Part shown: in pieces, positions 56,768 through 64,000 of the stretch
How the letters are laid out: the number at the start of each line of letters is the position of its first letter
Position numbering within the stretch: the stretch's first letter is position 1
Assembly: GCF_013009075.1 (NCBI RefSeq)
Contig: NZ_CP053108.1
Location: 2,356,001 to 2,420,000 of the forward strand
Reading direction: 5' to 3'
DNA length: 64,000 nucleotides
Origin: Halomonas sp. TA22
GTDB lineage: Bacteria > Pseudomonadota > Gammaproteobacteria > Pseudomonadales > Halomonadaceae
Program-made: the position numbers and the translations under genes
The notes under the pieces: model-generated
Databases searched by the model: none
What the model was told of the DNA's origin: nothing
The model's input: only the letters and a program-made list of their open reading frames with translations

Positions 56768-57079
56768 GGTGAACCCCGGCTTGGCTGTGCTGATGCTTTT
56801 GTGTTAACGCCATGATACACAGCAAAAGGGCGCTAAGGGCAGAGTGAGCTAGAGCCGGCTCATGATTGAGCCATTGTAGTCTGGGCAACGACCACCTCAT
56901 TATTTGCGTCTGCCTCACCGGCCTGATCGGCGACCGTGTGGATCATGCCGACCAGGTGTCTCAGTTGGGCACGGGCCAGCCCGGCCTAAGCCCCTTCCGA
57001 TAGCTTTGCGTCTATGCGTTTGGCCTGCTCGATCTCAGGCTGGTTTGAAGGCGACAGGCCTCGTGAATGGCGTCATCAA
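56768..57079. other. hsd promoter region with degenerate coding sequence
   Basis: 312 bases. The hsdM promoter must lie here. On the minus strand, bases about 57050-56860 read as a protein-like frame (IEQAKRIDAKLSEGA, stop, LARAQLRHLVGMIHTVADQAGE...) broken by an in-frame TAG, which looks like a decayed gene of unknown type. I see no other feature. Confidence 0.35.
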
Positions 57080-57616
57080 TCAACAAGAGATGGCACCTCC
57101 ATTTCCGCTCCCCAGCTGCACTAAAGAGAGTAAGCTGCGGTTGGCTGCGCGCCTGCCTGCATTCTCCTTGCGATGCTCCTTGAGCTCAGCGGCAGCAACC
57201 TCATGCCACCGCTGAACGTAGCGGCACGCCACTGGTGCCAAGCGGCTGGGCGGCAAGCTCATTAGCTGTGCCCAGACGTATTCTCGGTCTTTTCTCACCA
57301 TCGGTACCCGGCTGGCGATCCATACGATCCATTCGAGCCTTCCAGCCCCCTCGGCGGGGGGGCCAGGGGTGGCAACTCCGGTTGCCTCGATAGGGGGTGG
57401 AAGTTGCACGCCTGACAACTCGTCGGTTGTCTGGAGGTTGGCATCCTTGTTACCTCTGATCTTATGTAACCTGCTGATAGCAATAGCTTGGAGATCATTG
57501 GTTGCCGTTGGGTTGCATGAGGCGTTGCTATCACTCCGCCCTTCATCGGCTGAAAGTTGCCAGTTGCCTGCCCTAGGGGGCGCAACTGGCAACTCGGGAT
57601 GCGGGGCGGCCATCAT
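57080..57616 (-). CDS. Hypothetical protein downstream of RepA-like ATPase
   Basis: 178 residues, not recognised. The N-terminal half is low-complexity and polar; the second half (RLEWIVWIASRVPMVRKDREYVWAQLMSLP) is a helical domain. AAGGGGG precedes a double ATG that overlaps the stop of the ATPase gene, so it is probably the last gene of the replication operon. No membrane segment. Confidence 0.5.
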   Translation of the reverse strand: MMAAPHPELPVAPPRAGNWQLSADEGRSDSNASCNPTATNDLQAIAISRLHKIRGNKDANLQTTDELSGVQLPPPIEATGVATPGPPAEGAGRLEWIVWIASRVPMVRKDREYVWAQLMSLPPSRLAPVACRYVQRWHEVAAAELKEHRKENAGRRAANRSLLSLVQLGSGNGGAISC

Positions 57617-58620
57617 TTGTCCCCCTTGTCATTGATCAGCAGTCCGGCCTCCCTGGCCTTACGGGCGTATTTGGAAACGGTGCCCTTATTGACCTCCAAC
57701 TCGATGGCCACATCTTTCTGGCTCAACCCTTCATTGAGCCGATCCACCACACGGTCGAATGTACTGTCGTTGAGATGCTGCCACCCCCATGTGCTGCCAT
57801 TCTCGTCGCTGACCAGCGTCACCTCACGGGCCTTGGCATCGTCACCATAGAACGTCCGGTTTTTCTCGAAGTGCAGTTCGAAGTGGGCGCCCTGAGGCGT
57901 GTCATCACCTTTGGCGTATCTGAGGGCGATCACCGTATCGAGTACGTCCTCACGGCGGCTGGATCCCCGTTGTTGCCCACTTTTGCCGGCATGATGGACG
58001 AACATCACGCTCTTTCCCATGGCCCGCATTCGAAGCGCCCAGCCCTGTACCGACAGCCAGCTCTCGCCCTCGTTTTCCCTGCCAGAGCGGCAGAGGGTGG
58101 CAATGTTATCCACCACGATCAGGTCGGCGGCATCGCTGTGGGGCTCAAGAAGCAACTGACCCTCCGGGGTGGAAAGGTCAGGCATCGGCCGGAAGTCAGG
58201 CTGCATGTCTGGTGTAATGATGTTCAGGGAGCCAGGGGCGCTCACCACAAAGCCGTTGGCCACTCCGGCCGCCAGCCGCTCCTGTAAGGCTACAGCCGGC
58301 ATCTCTCCATCGAGGTAGAGCACGCGCACAGGGGCCGGCGCCTGCCAGCCAAGAAACTCTCGGCCACTGGCTGCTGCCAAAGCGGTGTAAATAGCGAACC
58401 AAGTCTTTCCAATGCCCCGGGGCGCGTAGACCATGGCTAGCCCTGATTTGGGTAGCCATGGATCCAATAACATCTTCCTCGGCGGTATATCCGTGGCCAG
58501 GAACTCTCCTAACTCGATGGCTGACACCATGGGAGCTAGGTCCTCCGACTCCTTCGCTTGGCGCTCGTCCGCCCACCGATCCAGCTGAGAGACTGCGCGA
58601 TCAAGTGCCGATTCAGACAT
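57613..58620 (-). CDS. RepA-like AAA ATPase (AAA_25 type, replicative helicase-like)
   Basis: 335 residues. Walker A is in MVYAPRGIGKTWFAI; Walker B is DLIVVDNIATL; KSVMFVHHAGKSGQQRGSS is the sensor loop of RepA/RSF1010-type hexameric helicases. A C-terminal helix-turn-helix (LSQKDVAIELEVNKGTVSKYARKAREAG) could bind DNA. In plasmids and P4-like islands such proteins unwind the origin after excision. The ATG at 58620 overlaps the primase-like gene by 8 bases. Confidence 0.82.
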   Translation of the reverse strand: MSESALDRAVSQLDRWADERQAKESEDLAPMVSAIELGEFLATDIPPRKMLLDPWLPKSGLAMVYAPRGIGKTWFAIYTALAAASGREFLGWQAPAPVRVLYLDGEMPAVALQERLAAGVANGFVVSAPGSLNIITPDMQPDFRPMPDLSTPEGQLLLEPHSDAADLIVVDNIATLCRSGRENEGESWLSVQGWALRMRAMGKSVMFVHHAGKSGQQRGSSRREDVLDTVIALRYAKGDDTPQGAHFELHFEKNRTFYGDDAKAREVTLVSDENGSTWGWQHLNDSTFDRVVDRLNEGLSQKDVAIELEVNKGTVSKYARKAREAGLLINDKGDK

Positions 58621-59137
58621 GACAGCCCACCTCATTGGCAGCGCCGCGCAGACGTCCTGCGGCCTTGGCCAAACGCTCCTCGTCTGCTGGCGCCAGCACT
58701 TGGCCGGTGCGTACAGCCTCGGCAGCGAGCATCACCACCAGCGCCTCGCGGGCAACGGCAGCGAGCACATCGCGCGGCACCCAGCGCTCCCCAGGACGCT
58801 TGCTGGTGCGAAAGGCAGCGTTGTTGCGCCTAGGGAACAGCTCGTGCATCGCCATGCCCACAGCGCTGAGAACATTAACGGTCGGACAGCCAACAAAACA
58901 CTTCACCAGGATTGTGCCGTCTTCGGTCTCGCGGATGGCCAGGCTAGGGGAGCGGTCATTGTGCGCAGGGCAGCAGGCTAGCCAGCGCCCGGTGCCGTTG
59001 ATTTTTACCTTGTCCAGATTGGACAGCAGCCGATGAATATCAGCACCGAGAGCGCTAGTGTTTCCCTGAGCCCTGTTGTAGTCAAAGCCTGGTGCCCGCA
59101 ACTCCCTAGAGGCAGATGCTATTGTTTGTGCCGTCAT
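58613..59137 (-). CDS. Primase-type CHC2 zinc-finger protein
   Basis: 174 residues. WLACCPAHNDRSPSLAI followed by ILVKCFVGCPTVNVLSAVG is the CHC2 zinc finger of DnaG/P4 primases (Cys, His, Cys, Cys). The Toprim catalytic domain is absent, so by itself it would bind DNA but not prime. The ATG overlaps the AlpA stop by one base (TAATG). It may work with the RepA-like ATPase in island replication; the frame extends to 59200 but that part overlaps AlpA. Confidence 0.78.
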   Translation of the reverse strand: MTAQTIASASRELRAPGFDYNRAQGNTSALGADIHRLLSNLDKVKINGTGRWLACCPAHNDRSPSLAIRETEDGTILVKCFVGCPTVNVLSAVGMAMHELFPRRNNAAFRTSKRPGERWVPRDVLAAVAREALVVMLAAEAVRTGQVLAPADEERLAKAAGRLRGAANEVGCHV

Positions 59138-59349
59138 TACTGCACATCCTCCCCACTTTGCCTGGCCTCGTGGCGCTCGCAGATCCGATTGGTGATCCAT
59201 TCATCAACCTCGTGCTCCACCCAGGCAACGCCCCTGCGGCTCACCTGGACCGGTGCGGGAAATTCTTCGGTGTCAATAAGTCTATAGAGCGTCGAATTGC
59301 TAATTGCGCAGCGCTGCAGCACTTCTGCTCGACGAATCAGGTTGGGCAT
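59137..59349 (-). CDS. alpA: AlpA family excisionase/transcription regulator
   Basis: 70 residues, a MerR-like winged helix. LIRRAEVLQRCAISNSTLYRLIDTEEFPAPVQVSRRGVAWVEHEVDEWI is the AlpA pattern. AlpA proteins activate integrase or act as excisionases in P4-like islands. AGGAAA precedes the ATG at 59349. First gene of the alpA-primase-repA operon. Confidence 0.9.
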   Translation of the reverse strand: MPNLIRRAEVLQRCAISNSTLYRLIDTEEFPAPVQVSRRGVAWVEHEVDEWITNRICERHEARQSGEDVQ

Positions 59350-59729
59350 GTCGCATTTCCTAGTTATGAATGGGATCGAGCCGTTTGTTACTGACTCACC
59401 TATCCATAAGGGGTTTTTTTCTAACTAACTCGACAAGAGGGTCTGTAGAGCGGAAGGCAGGGAGATTTACCACCGTTTTTTTTGCAGGCTTATATCAATG
59501 AGGCTTCAGCGCTTCATCAGCCTCCGCATATAACTGCTGATGGAAGTAGGCCCACAGCATCCGCTCATGGTCGTCCAAGCGAAGTTAGGCCACCTTGGTG
59601 GGATTGGAGAGCTACACGGGGAATTGTGTCGCGTCATAGGCCTTGTCCAAGGTGGCTAGCAGGCCCTAGAAGGGGTCGCCTTCCGTGGTCGAGGATGGCT
59701 GGCAAATGGATACCTCGCGCAGCGCGGCC
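59350..59729. other. Intergenic region between alpA and the relaxase gene
   Basis: 380 bases without a supported gene. It holds the alpA promoter on the minus strand and an AT-rich run (TTTTTTTTCTAACTAACTCG, near 59414). The 59500-59720 part is GC-rich and gene-like in composition but has no open frame I can support. Confidence 0.4.
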
Positions 59730-61115
59730 TCAGCGCCCGAACGATGAGCGCGGCTGAGGGCTAGCCGGGGCCGCCTCTTGAGCGCTGTCCGTCGATGTCT
59801 TGGGGGCTTCCCCTTTAACTAAGGCGCTCCCCTTCGGCGTCAGAGTGCCGTCCACCTCCAACAGGCCGCTCTCCGACCAGGCTTCCAGCGTTGTCTCCAG
59901 ATCGTCGCGGGCCACAGCCAAGCGCCACGCCCGCACGCGCTCGCCGTCCTCCATCCGGGCCAGGGCCTCCGGGGCCAGGCGGTACAGCCGGGCGGCACGC
60001 TCATCCTCGAGGCGCTGGCGTTTCGCACGCTTCACTTCCTGGCGGCGGAACTCCTCACGGTTGCGGGCCTCTTCGGCCTCACGGCGTAGGCGGCGGCATT
60101 GACGAACGAATCCCTTAATCTTGGCGACTTCCTCATCAGACAGGCCGTCCACCAGCTCCGAGAGGCGCTCCCGGGTCCGCTGATGGGTTTGGCGCTCCTT
60201 CTCCAAGGCGGCCTCCGTGCGCCGGGCGGTCTCCTCCATCTCGTTCGCACGACGACGCTCGATGTCGGCCGTCGCTGCTCTGGCTACCGTAGGCGCGTAG
60301 TGTTCGACCACGAAGGCGCTCACCCTGGCAGCGTGCTCCTCGGGGCTCTCTTTACCCCACAGCAGCCCTTGGCGAGCCAGGTCGTCGGGCGACAGGCTCA
60401 GGTTCACGTCCAGGCCGCGGGCCAGGGCTTGGTGATAGGCTTTGGTGGTGACGTGGGTGGCCGCAGAGTGACGCAGCCCCCGACGAAGCCCGTGTGGGAT
60501 AGCCACCTCCTCGGCGAACCTTGTCTGGAGCTCACGCAACTGGTCACGGCGGCCCATGAAATGCGTCGCGCTCAATGCCGTGCGGGCCGGCACGGGGAAG
60601 GTCTTCGGGCCCCGGATCCATTCGCCACGTTGCTTTCCCAGGATCACGTTACGCGTGCGTGTGGTCGCCGCGTAGTTCACCAGGGGGACGGCATAGACCA
60701 CCATGTGGGGGGTTTTCTCGTCTAACTGGATGTTCACGCCTACGATGTTGCCAGCACCGTGGCGGGCCTCTAGGAAGGCCAGGGCGTCGCGGAAGTACGA
60801 ACGCCACTCAACAGGGCCCCCCTGTTCGGCGAATGCCTCATGGGGGCCAGACACTAGGTATTCGATGATCAGTACGGAATCGGTAGCCACGTTATCAGCC
60901 AGCTCCAGGCGATTACGGATCGCGGCGCGTAGCTCCTTGGGGCTCGATACTGGCCGCCAGTCCTCGTTCAGGTGCGTCCTAGCCTTTTCGGCGTGTGGTA
61001 CTGGCATCGTGCGCCAGGTGTGGGCGGCGCTGGCCCCTAACTTTTGGCTGTTGAGCTTCGTCGCGCGGATGACGGCGTTGTTGCAGGTGGTTGTAGTCTT
61101 CATGCGAGCTGCCAT
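59730..61115 (-). CDS. MobV-like relaxase (plasmid recombination/mobilisation protein)
   Basis: 461 residues. The N-terminal RATKLNSQKLGASAAHTWRT is MobV motif I; motif III reads VGVNIQLDEKTPHMVVYAVPL, compared with the usual H-x-D-E-x-T-P-H-x-H. The first His is Gln and the last is Val, while DE-TPH is kept. The C-terminal half is a long charged coiled coil (EMEETARRTEAALEKERQTHQ...). MobV nicks oriT for mobilisation by a helper. GGAGGG precedes the ATG. Loss of two metal ligands raises doubt about nicking activity. Confidence 0.78.
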   Translation of the reverse strand: MAARMKTTTTCNNAVIRATKLNSQKLGASAAHTWRTMPVPHAEKARTHLNEDWRPVSSPKELRAAIRNRLELADNVATDSVLIIEYLVSGPHEAFAEQGGPVEWRSYFRDALAFLEARHGAGNIVGVNIQLDEKTPHMVVYAVPLVNYAATTRTRNVILGKQRGEWIRGPKTFPVPARTALSATHFMGRRDQLRELQTRFAEEVAIPHGLRRGLRHSAATHVTTKAYHQALARGLDVNLSLSPDDLARQGLLWGKESPEEHAARVSAFVVEHYAPTVARAATADIERRRANEMEETARRTEAALEKERQTHQRTRERLSELVDGLSDEEVAKIKGFVRQCRRLRREAEEARNREEFRRQEVKRAKRQRLEDERAARLYRLAPEALARMEDGERVRAWRLAVARDDLETTLEAWSESGLLEVDGTLTPKGSALVKGEAPKTSTDSAQEAAPASPQPRSSFGR

Positions 61116-61524
61116 GATGGCCCTCCGTGTCGCGTGGTTGAGATCTAGAGGGCCGGTATGTCCGTCACCCTCATATCTCTATAAGGGGTATAGGACGGTG
61201 CTACGCGATGAAGGGGTCGTACTGGTTGGTTACCAACCCATGCCTCCGGGGTGTCACAACAGTTGAGCCCCCTAGGGTTGGGTAATTCGACAGGAGATAG
61301 GCACAACGACGGGCAGCACTAGGGGTGAAGCACTGTCGCCTGTTAGGTAGGGAAGAGCGCGACTGTGGGGGGCGACTTGGCAGCTGGAGAATCCTAGGGC
61401 GGTTGAGCTACTCAGACTGAAGCCCCGTAACTCACTAGGGCTGTCGTGTGAAACGGGGCAGGTTTGATAGGGCGTTGCAATGCCCTTCCCCATGCAGGAT
61501 GAGGGCTGCCATGCCTGCCCATAC
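61116..61524. other. Non-coding region upstream of relaxase; candidate oriT
   Basis: 409 bases without a gene. It has an inverted repeat GGTTGG-TTA-CCAACC at 61224-61238 and a longer dyad GCCCCGT/ACGGGGC at about 61424-61458. MobV oriT sites lie upstream of the mob gene and contain short inverted repeats, so this is a reasonable location, but no known oriT core was matched. Confidence 0.35.
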
Positions 61525-62733
61525 TCATGTAACTGTTTCGTTTGCTCGAAGTGCATCGAGGTAATCGGCCCAGCTTTGTAGCATTTCGCGGCGCTGATCC
61601 AAATACTTGGTCCGGTTATAGGCGCGGCCGTTGCTGTCCTTAACTGCGTGTGCCAACTGCTGTTCGATGTAGTGCTCGGGATAATTCAGGCGCTCGGCAA
61701 GGATCGTCCGAGCCATCGCTCGGAAACCGTGTGCTGTCATCTCACCCTTGAAGCCCATGCGGTCTAGGGCGGCCTTGATCGTGGCATTGCTCATCGGGCG
61801 CTTGCTGCTGCGAATGCCCGGAAAGACATATTCGGTGCGCCCGGTCAGACCATGCAGTTCTCGCAGGATCGCCACCGCTTGGTAGGGCAGGGGGACAATG
61901 AGGGGCTGGCCGGTTTTGCTGGCTTCAAAGGTCCAAGTTGCTTCTTCCAGACCGATGTTGGCCCACCTGGCCTGTCGCAGCTCACCGGGGCGGGTGAAGA
62001 CCAGCGGCGCCAGCTTCAAAGCGGCGATGGTGGTGGGTTGGCCACCGTAGCCGTCGATAGCACGCAGGAGCTCGGCCACCTCCTTCGGGTCGGTCAAGGC
62101 CGCGTAGTGCTTGGTCTTGCTGGGTCGTAGCGCGCCGCGCAGGTCCGGGGTTGGGTCACGCTCCACCCGCCCAGTGGAGATGCCGTAGCGAAAGACCTGG
62201 CCGCAGAGAGTCTTCACTCGGTGCGCGGTCTCGATATGGCCACGCTCCTCGATGCGGCGCAGGCAGCCGAGTAGCTCGGGAGGTGTGATCTCGGATATTG
62301 GCCGTTTGCCGAGAAGAGGGTAGGCATCACGTTCCAGACGACGCTTATTGCGCTGGTAGTGCTCGGGCACCACGTCATGCTGATGTACCTGCTCGAGCCA
62401 TTCAGTAGCTACGGCCTCGAACGTGTTGGACGCGGCGTGTTCCCCTAACTGTTTGATGATTCGCTTGGTTGAGCTGGGATCAATACCTTGAGCCAGCTGG
62501 CGCTTTGCTTCGTCACGCGCTGCGCGGGCTTCCACCAGTGAAACCTCGGGATAGACGCCAATCGCCAAGCGCTTTTCCTTCCCGGCTAAGCGATACTTCA
62601 GGCGCCAGTACCTGCTGCCGGTCGGTGCGACCTCCAGATAGAGGCCTCCGCCGTCGGCCAGCTTGAAAGTCTTATCCCTAGGCTTGGCGTTACGAACAGC
62701 AGTCGCGGAAAGCTTGTTGATCTGTCGGCTCAT
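61525..62733 (-). CDS. P4-type tyrosine integrase
   Basis: 402 residues. An N-terminal DUF4102 arm-binding domain (KLSATAVRNAKPRDKTFKLADGGGLYLEV), a core-binding domain, then the catalytic domain with Arg in LVFTRPGELRQARW, HGFRAMARTIL (His-x-x-Arg), a second His in QLAHAVKD and the nucleophile Tyr in GRAYNRTKYL. It integrates the island at the 3' end of ssrA, 272 bases from the integrase start. Transcription is away from the att site. Confidence 0.96.
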   Translation of the reverse strand: MSRQINKLSATAVRNAKPRDKTFKLADGGGLYLEVAPTGSRYWRLKYRLAGKEKRLAIGVYPEVSLVEARAARDEAKRQLAQGIDPSSTKRIIKQLGEHAASNTFEAVATEWLEQVHQHDVVPEHYQRNKRRLERDAYPLLGKRPISEITPPELLGCLRRIEERGHIETAHRVKTLCGQVFRYGISTGRVERDPTPDLRGALRPSKTKHYAALTDPKEVAELLRAIDGYGGQPTTIAALKLAPLVFTRPGELRQARWANIGLEEATWTFEASKTGQPLIVPLPYQAVAILRELHGLTGRTEYVFPGIRSSKRPMSNATIKAALDRMGFKGEMTAHGFRAMARTILAERLNYPEHYIEQQLAHAVKDSNGRAYNRTKYLDQRREMLQSWADYLDALRANETVT

Positions 62734-62870
62734 GGGGGCACCTCGACATGGCGGTGGTCACATGCCCCCATGCTAGTGCCCCCAACTGAGGACAGGCTAA
62801 CCAGCAGCCAGGCGCCTATTGGCGCGGGTTCTGGCTGATTTGGGGGCATCAGGTTGTTTGGCTTCGACGT

Positions 62871-62890
62871 ATGCCCCCAGATATGCCCCC
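62871..62890. repeat. Candidate integrase arm-type sites, right end
   Basis: ATGCCCCCAGATATGCCCCC, a near copy of 43997-44015 in the same orientation. More copies of GCCCCC or GGGGGC lie at about 62764, 62778, 62843 and 62897. Their clustering by the integrase and presence at the other island end support arm-site function. Confidence 0.45.
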
Positions 62891-62934
62891 TTTGGTGGGG
62901 GCATGTCAAGACACGTTATGGAATGTCCAGACAA

Positions 62935-62957
62935 CAAAAAAGGGCCCGGAGGCCCTT
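62935..62957 (-). terminator. Current terminator of ssrA, inside the island
   Basis: On the minus strand AAGGGCC, loop TCCG, GGCCCTT, then TTTTG. It lies 48 bases beyond the tmRNA 3' end and is island DNA, so the island supplies a replacement for the displaced terminator at 43881-43903. Confidence 0.8.
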
Positions 62958-63002
62958 TCTAGTGCGGTTTCAGAGATGTTTTGGGATGTCCTGAAACCTG
63001 AT

Positions 63003-63018
63003 ATTGGTGGAGGCGGCG
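63003..63018. repeat. attR: right 16-bp direct repeat at the ssrA 3' end
   Basis: ATTGGTGGAGGCGGCG, identical to 43918-43933. Minus-strand bases 63018-63005 are the 3' CGCCGCCTCCACCA of tmRNA. Confidence 0.9.
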
Positions 63019-63384
63019 GGAATTGAACCCGCGTCCGCCGGTACTCGCTCTTCGGCTCTACATGCTTAGGTCCGTCTTTTGATTTAACGATATGGACTCC
63101 GACGAGCAGGATTCCATACCGCGATTCTTCAAATGTTTAGCGATTGACGTGAAGACACCACCAATCGCGATCCTATCATCTTTAGCTCGTATCCCCTCCG
63201 CGATGAATAGGCACATCGCTTTGGGGCCAGGCTAACTACAGCAGGGGTTTAAGCTGCCAGAGCGCCTTGAGCGTAGTTTTCGTCGTTTGCGACTATTAAG
63301 TTGTGATGTTGGATTTACGAGATACATCACGCTCTCGGCATGCACCTAGGAGGTTGTCACCAGCGTCGAAGCCATGTCGCCCCC
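63005..63384 (-). ncRNA. ssrA: Transfer-messenger RNA (tmRNA, ssrA)
   Basis: 380 nt. The 5' end GGGGGCGACATGGCTTCGAC and 3' end with GGTTCAATTCCCGCC (T-arm) and CCA are diagnostic. The 7-bp acceptor stem pairs GGGGGCG with CGCCTCC. The tag reading frame (63249-63290, minus) encodes ANDENYAQGALAA and ends TAA. tmRNA with SmpB rescues stalled ribosomes and marks the peptide for proteolysis. The 3' end was restored by the island integration. Confidence 0.97.
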
Positions 63385-63429
63385 ATAGTTACCAGGCGAT
63401 TCTATCAGCCTGGATATCCTTATGACCAG

Positions 63430-63921
63430 CTACTCCTTGTTTTGTTCCCGCATGATGCGTCCCTTCTGGCGGGTCCAGTCGCGATCCTTCTCGGTAGCGC
63501 GCTTGTCGTGCAGCTTCTTGCCCGTGACCAAGGCCAGCTCGCACTTGATCAGGTTCTTCTTCCAGTAGAGCTTGAGTGGGACGCAGGTATGCCCTTTGTC
63601 CTGGGTACGCGAGAAGATTTTGGCGATCTCCTTGCGATGCAACAATAGCTTGCGTGTGCGGGTCGGATCGGCGATCTCATGGGTGCTGGCTGTATTCAGA
63701 GGGGTAATGTGCGTACCCAGCAGCCAGGCTTCGCCATTCTTGATCAGAATATAGGTATCGGTGAGCTGGGCCTTGCCGGCACGCAGGCTCTTGACTTCCC
63801 AGCCCGCCAGGGCCAGGCCCGCTTCGAAGGTCTCGTCTATGTGATACTCGAAACGAGCCTTCTTGTTCTGGGCGATGACGGAGCTGCTGGGACCGTTGCC
63901 CTTGCCCTTTTTGTTGGCCAT
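63430..63921 (-). CDS. smpB: SsrA-binding protein SmpB
   Basis: 163 residues. Seen: [36 protein letters not shown], then [10 protein letters not shown] and the basic tail [21 protein letters not shown], which reads the mRNA channel. SmpB binds the tRNA-like domain of tmRNA. It is just upstream of ssrA (45 bases), the standard pairing. The tail is complete. Confidence 0.97.
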   Translation of the reverse strand: MANKKGKGNGPSSSVIAQNKKARFEYHIDETFEAGLALAGWEVKSLRAGKAQLTDTYILIKNGEAWLLGTHITPLNTASTHEIADPTRTRKLLLHRKEIAKIFSRTQDKGHTCVPLKLYWKKNLIKCELALVTGKKLHDKRATEKDRDWTRQKGRIMREQNKE

Positions 63922-64000
63922 GGAACCTCATATATCGATGCGCCTTGTCGACTCCCCTTCGAGATGGGGGGAAGCGTGCTAACATTCAAGGCCTGAAGAA

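Larger units (their letters stand above)
43918..63018. mobile_element. 19-kb integrative genomic island in ssrA (tmRNA)
   Basis: A 16-bp direct repeat (ATTGGTGGAGGCGGCG) at 43918-43933 and 63003-63018 bounds the segment; the right copy is the 3' end of ssrA. A P4-type tyrosine integrase lies inside the right end, as expected for elements that use tRNA/tmRNA genes. Contents: an unknown two-gene cassette, IS remnants, a Septu-like pair, a type I R-M operon, RepA/primase/AlpA genes and a MobV-like relaxase. G+C is uneven, with 46500-49200 strongly AT-rich, so it is a mosaic. It has no conjugation genes and could at most be mobilised by a helper. Confidence 0.92.

Overview
This window is a bacterial chromosome segment of high G+C. 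It very probably comes from a Halomonas-type gammaproteobacterium (Halomonadaceae). The strongest marker is a three-gene TRAP transporter at 11432-14511 whose binding protein matches what I recall of TeaA, the ectoine uptake protein of Halomonas elongata. The gene sets argH/lptM/lysA/dapF/DUF484/xerC facing hemC/hemD/hemX/hemY, and smpB next to ssrA, are also typical of gammaproteobacteria.

Layout of the core part (1-43917). The left edge cuts comM. Next come a hydrolase/lipoprotein pair, malate synthase G (glcB) with an IclR-like operator, a thioesterase, DUF423, thiS-thiG-trmB, and an AEC transporter. An SCO1 pair, a PHB depolymerase-like enzyme and an FKBP isomerase follow. Then come teaABC, a TIGR02444 protein, the ABC-F protein YheS, dtd, a tandem Usp, thiD and yqaA, followed by a second TRAP permease pair with no binding protein, an EEP-family phosphatase/nuclease, dsbA, cytochrome c4 and engB. 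The xerC-to-argH operon faces the hemCDXY operon. A CNNM fragment, a K+/H+ antiporter, a YbiO-like mechanosensitive channel, a small zinc ribbon protein, paired Fluc fluoride channel genes, a secreted retropepsin-like protein, a ZIP-like membrane protein and a small exported protein complete the core.

The right part (about 43918-63018) is a 19.1-kb genomic island inserted in the 3' end of ssrA (tmRNA). A 16-bp direct repeat marks both ends. A P4-type integrase lies next to the intact tmRNA end, and the old ssrA terminator is now 19 kb away at the far end. The island carries an AlpA/primase-zinc-finger/RepA-ATPase module, a MobV-like relaxase, a type I restriction-modification operon (hsdM-hsdS-GIY-YIG-hsdR), an AT-rich Septu-like ATPase/HNH pair, two IS remnants and an unrecognised two-gene cassette at the left end. 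smpB follows outside the island.

The most interesting unannotated signal in the core is at 7281-7426 on the minus strand. A sigma-70-like promoter overlapped by a good Fur box is followed by about 110 nt ending in a strong intrinsic terminator, with an internal anti-Shine-Dalgarno segment. This is the architecture of RyhB/PrrF-type iron-responsive small RNAs. In the island, the best candidates for undescribed biology are the two-gene cassette at 44299-45676 and the GIY-YIG/DUF4357-like gene embedded in the hsd operon. No searches could be run; identifications rest on motif and family recognition from the translated sequence.
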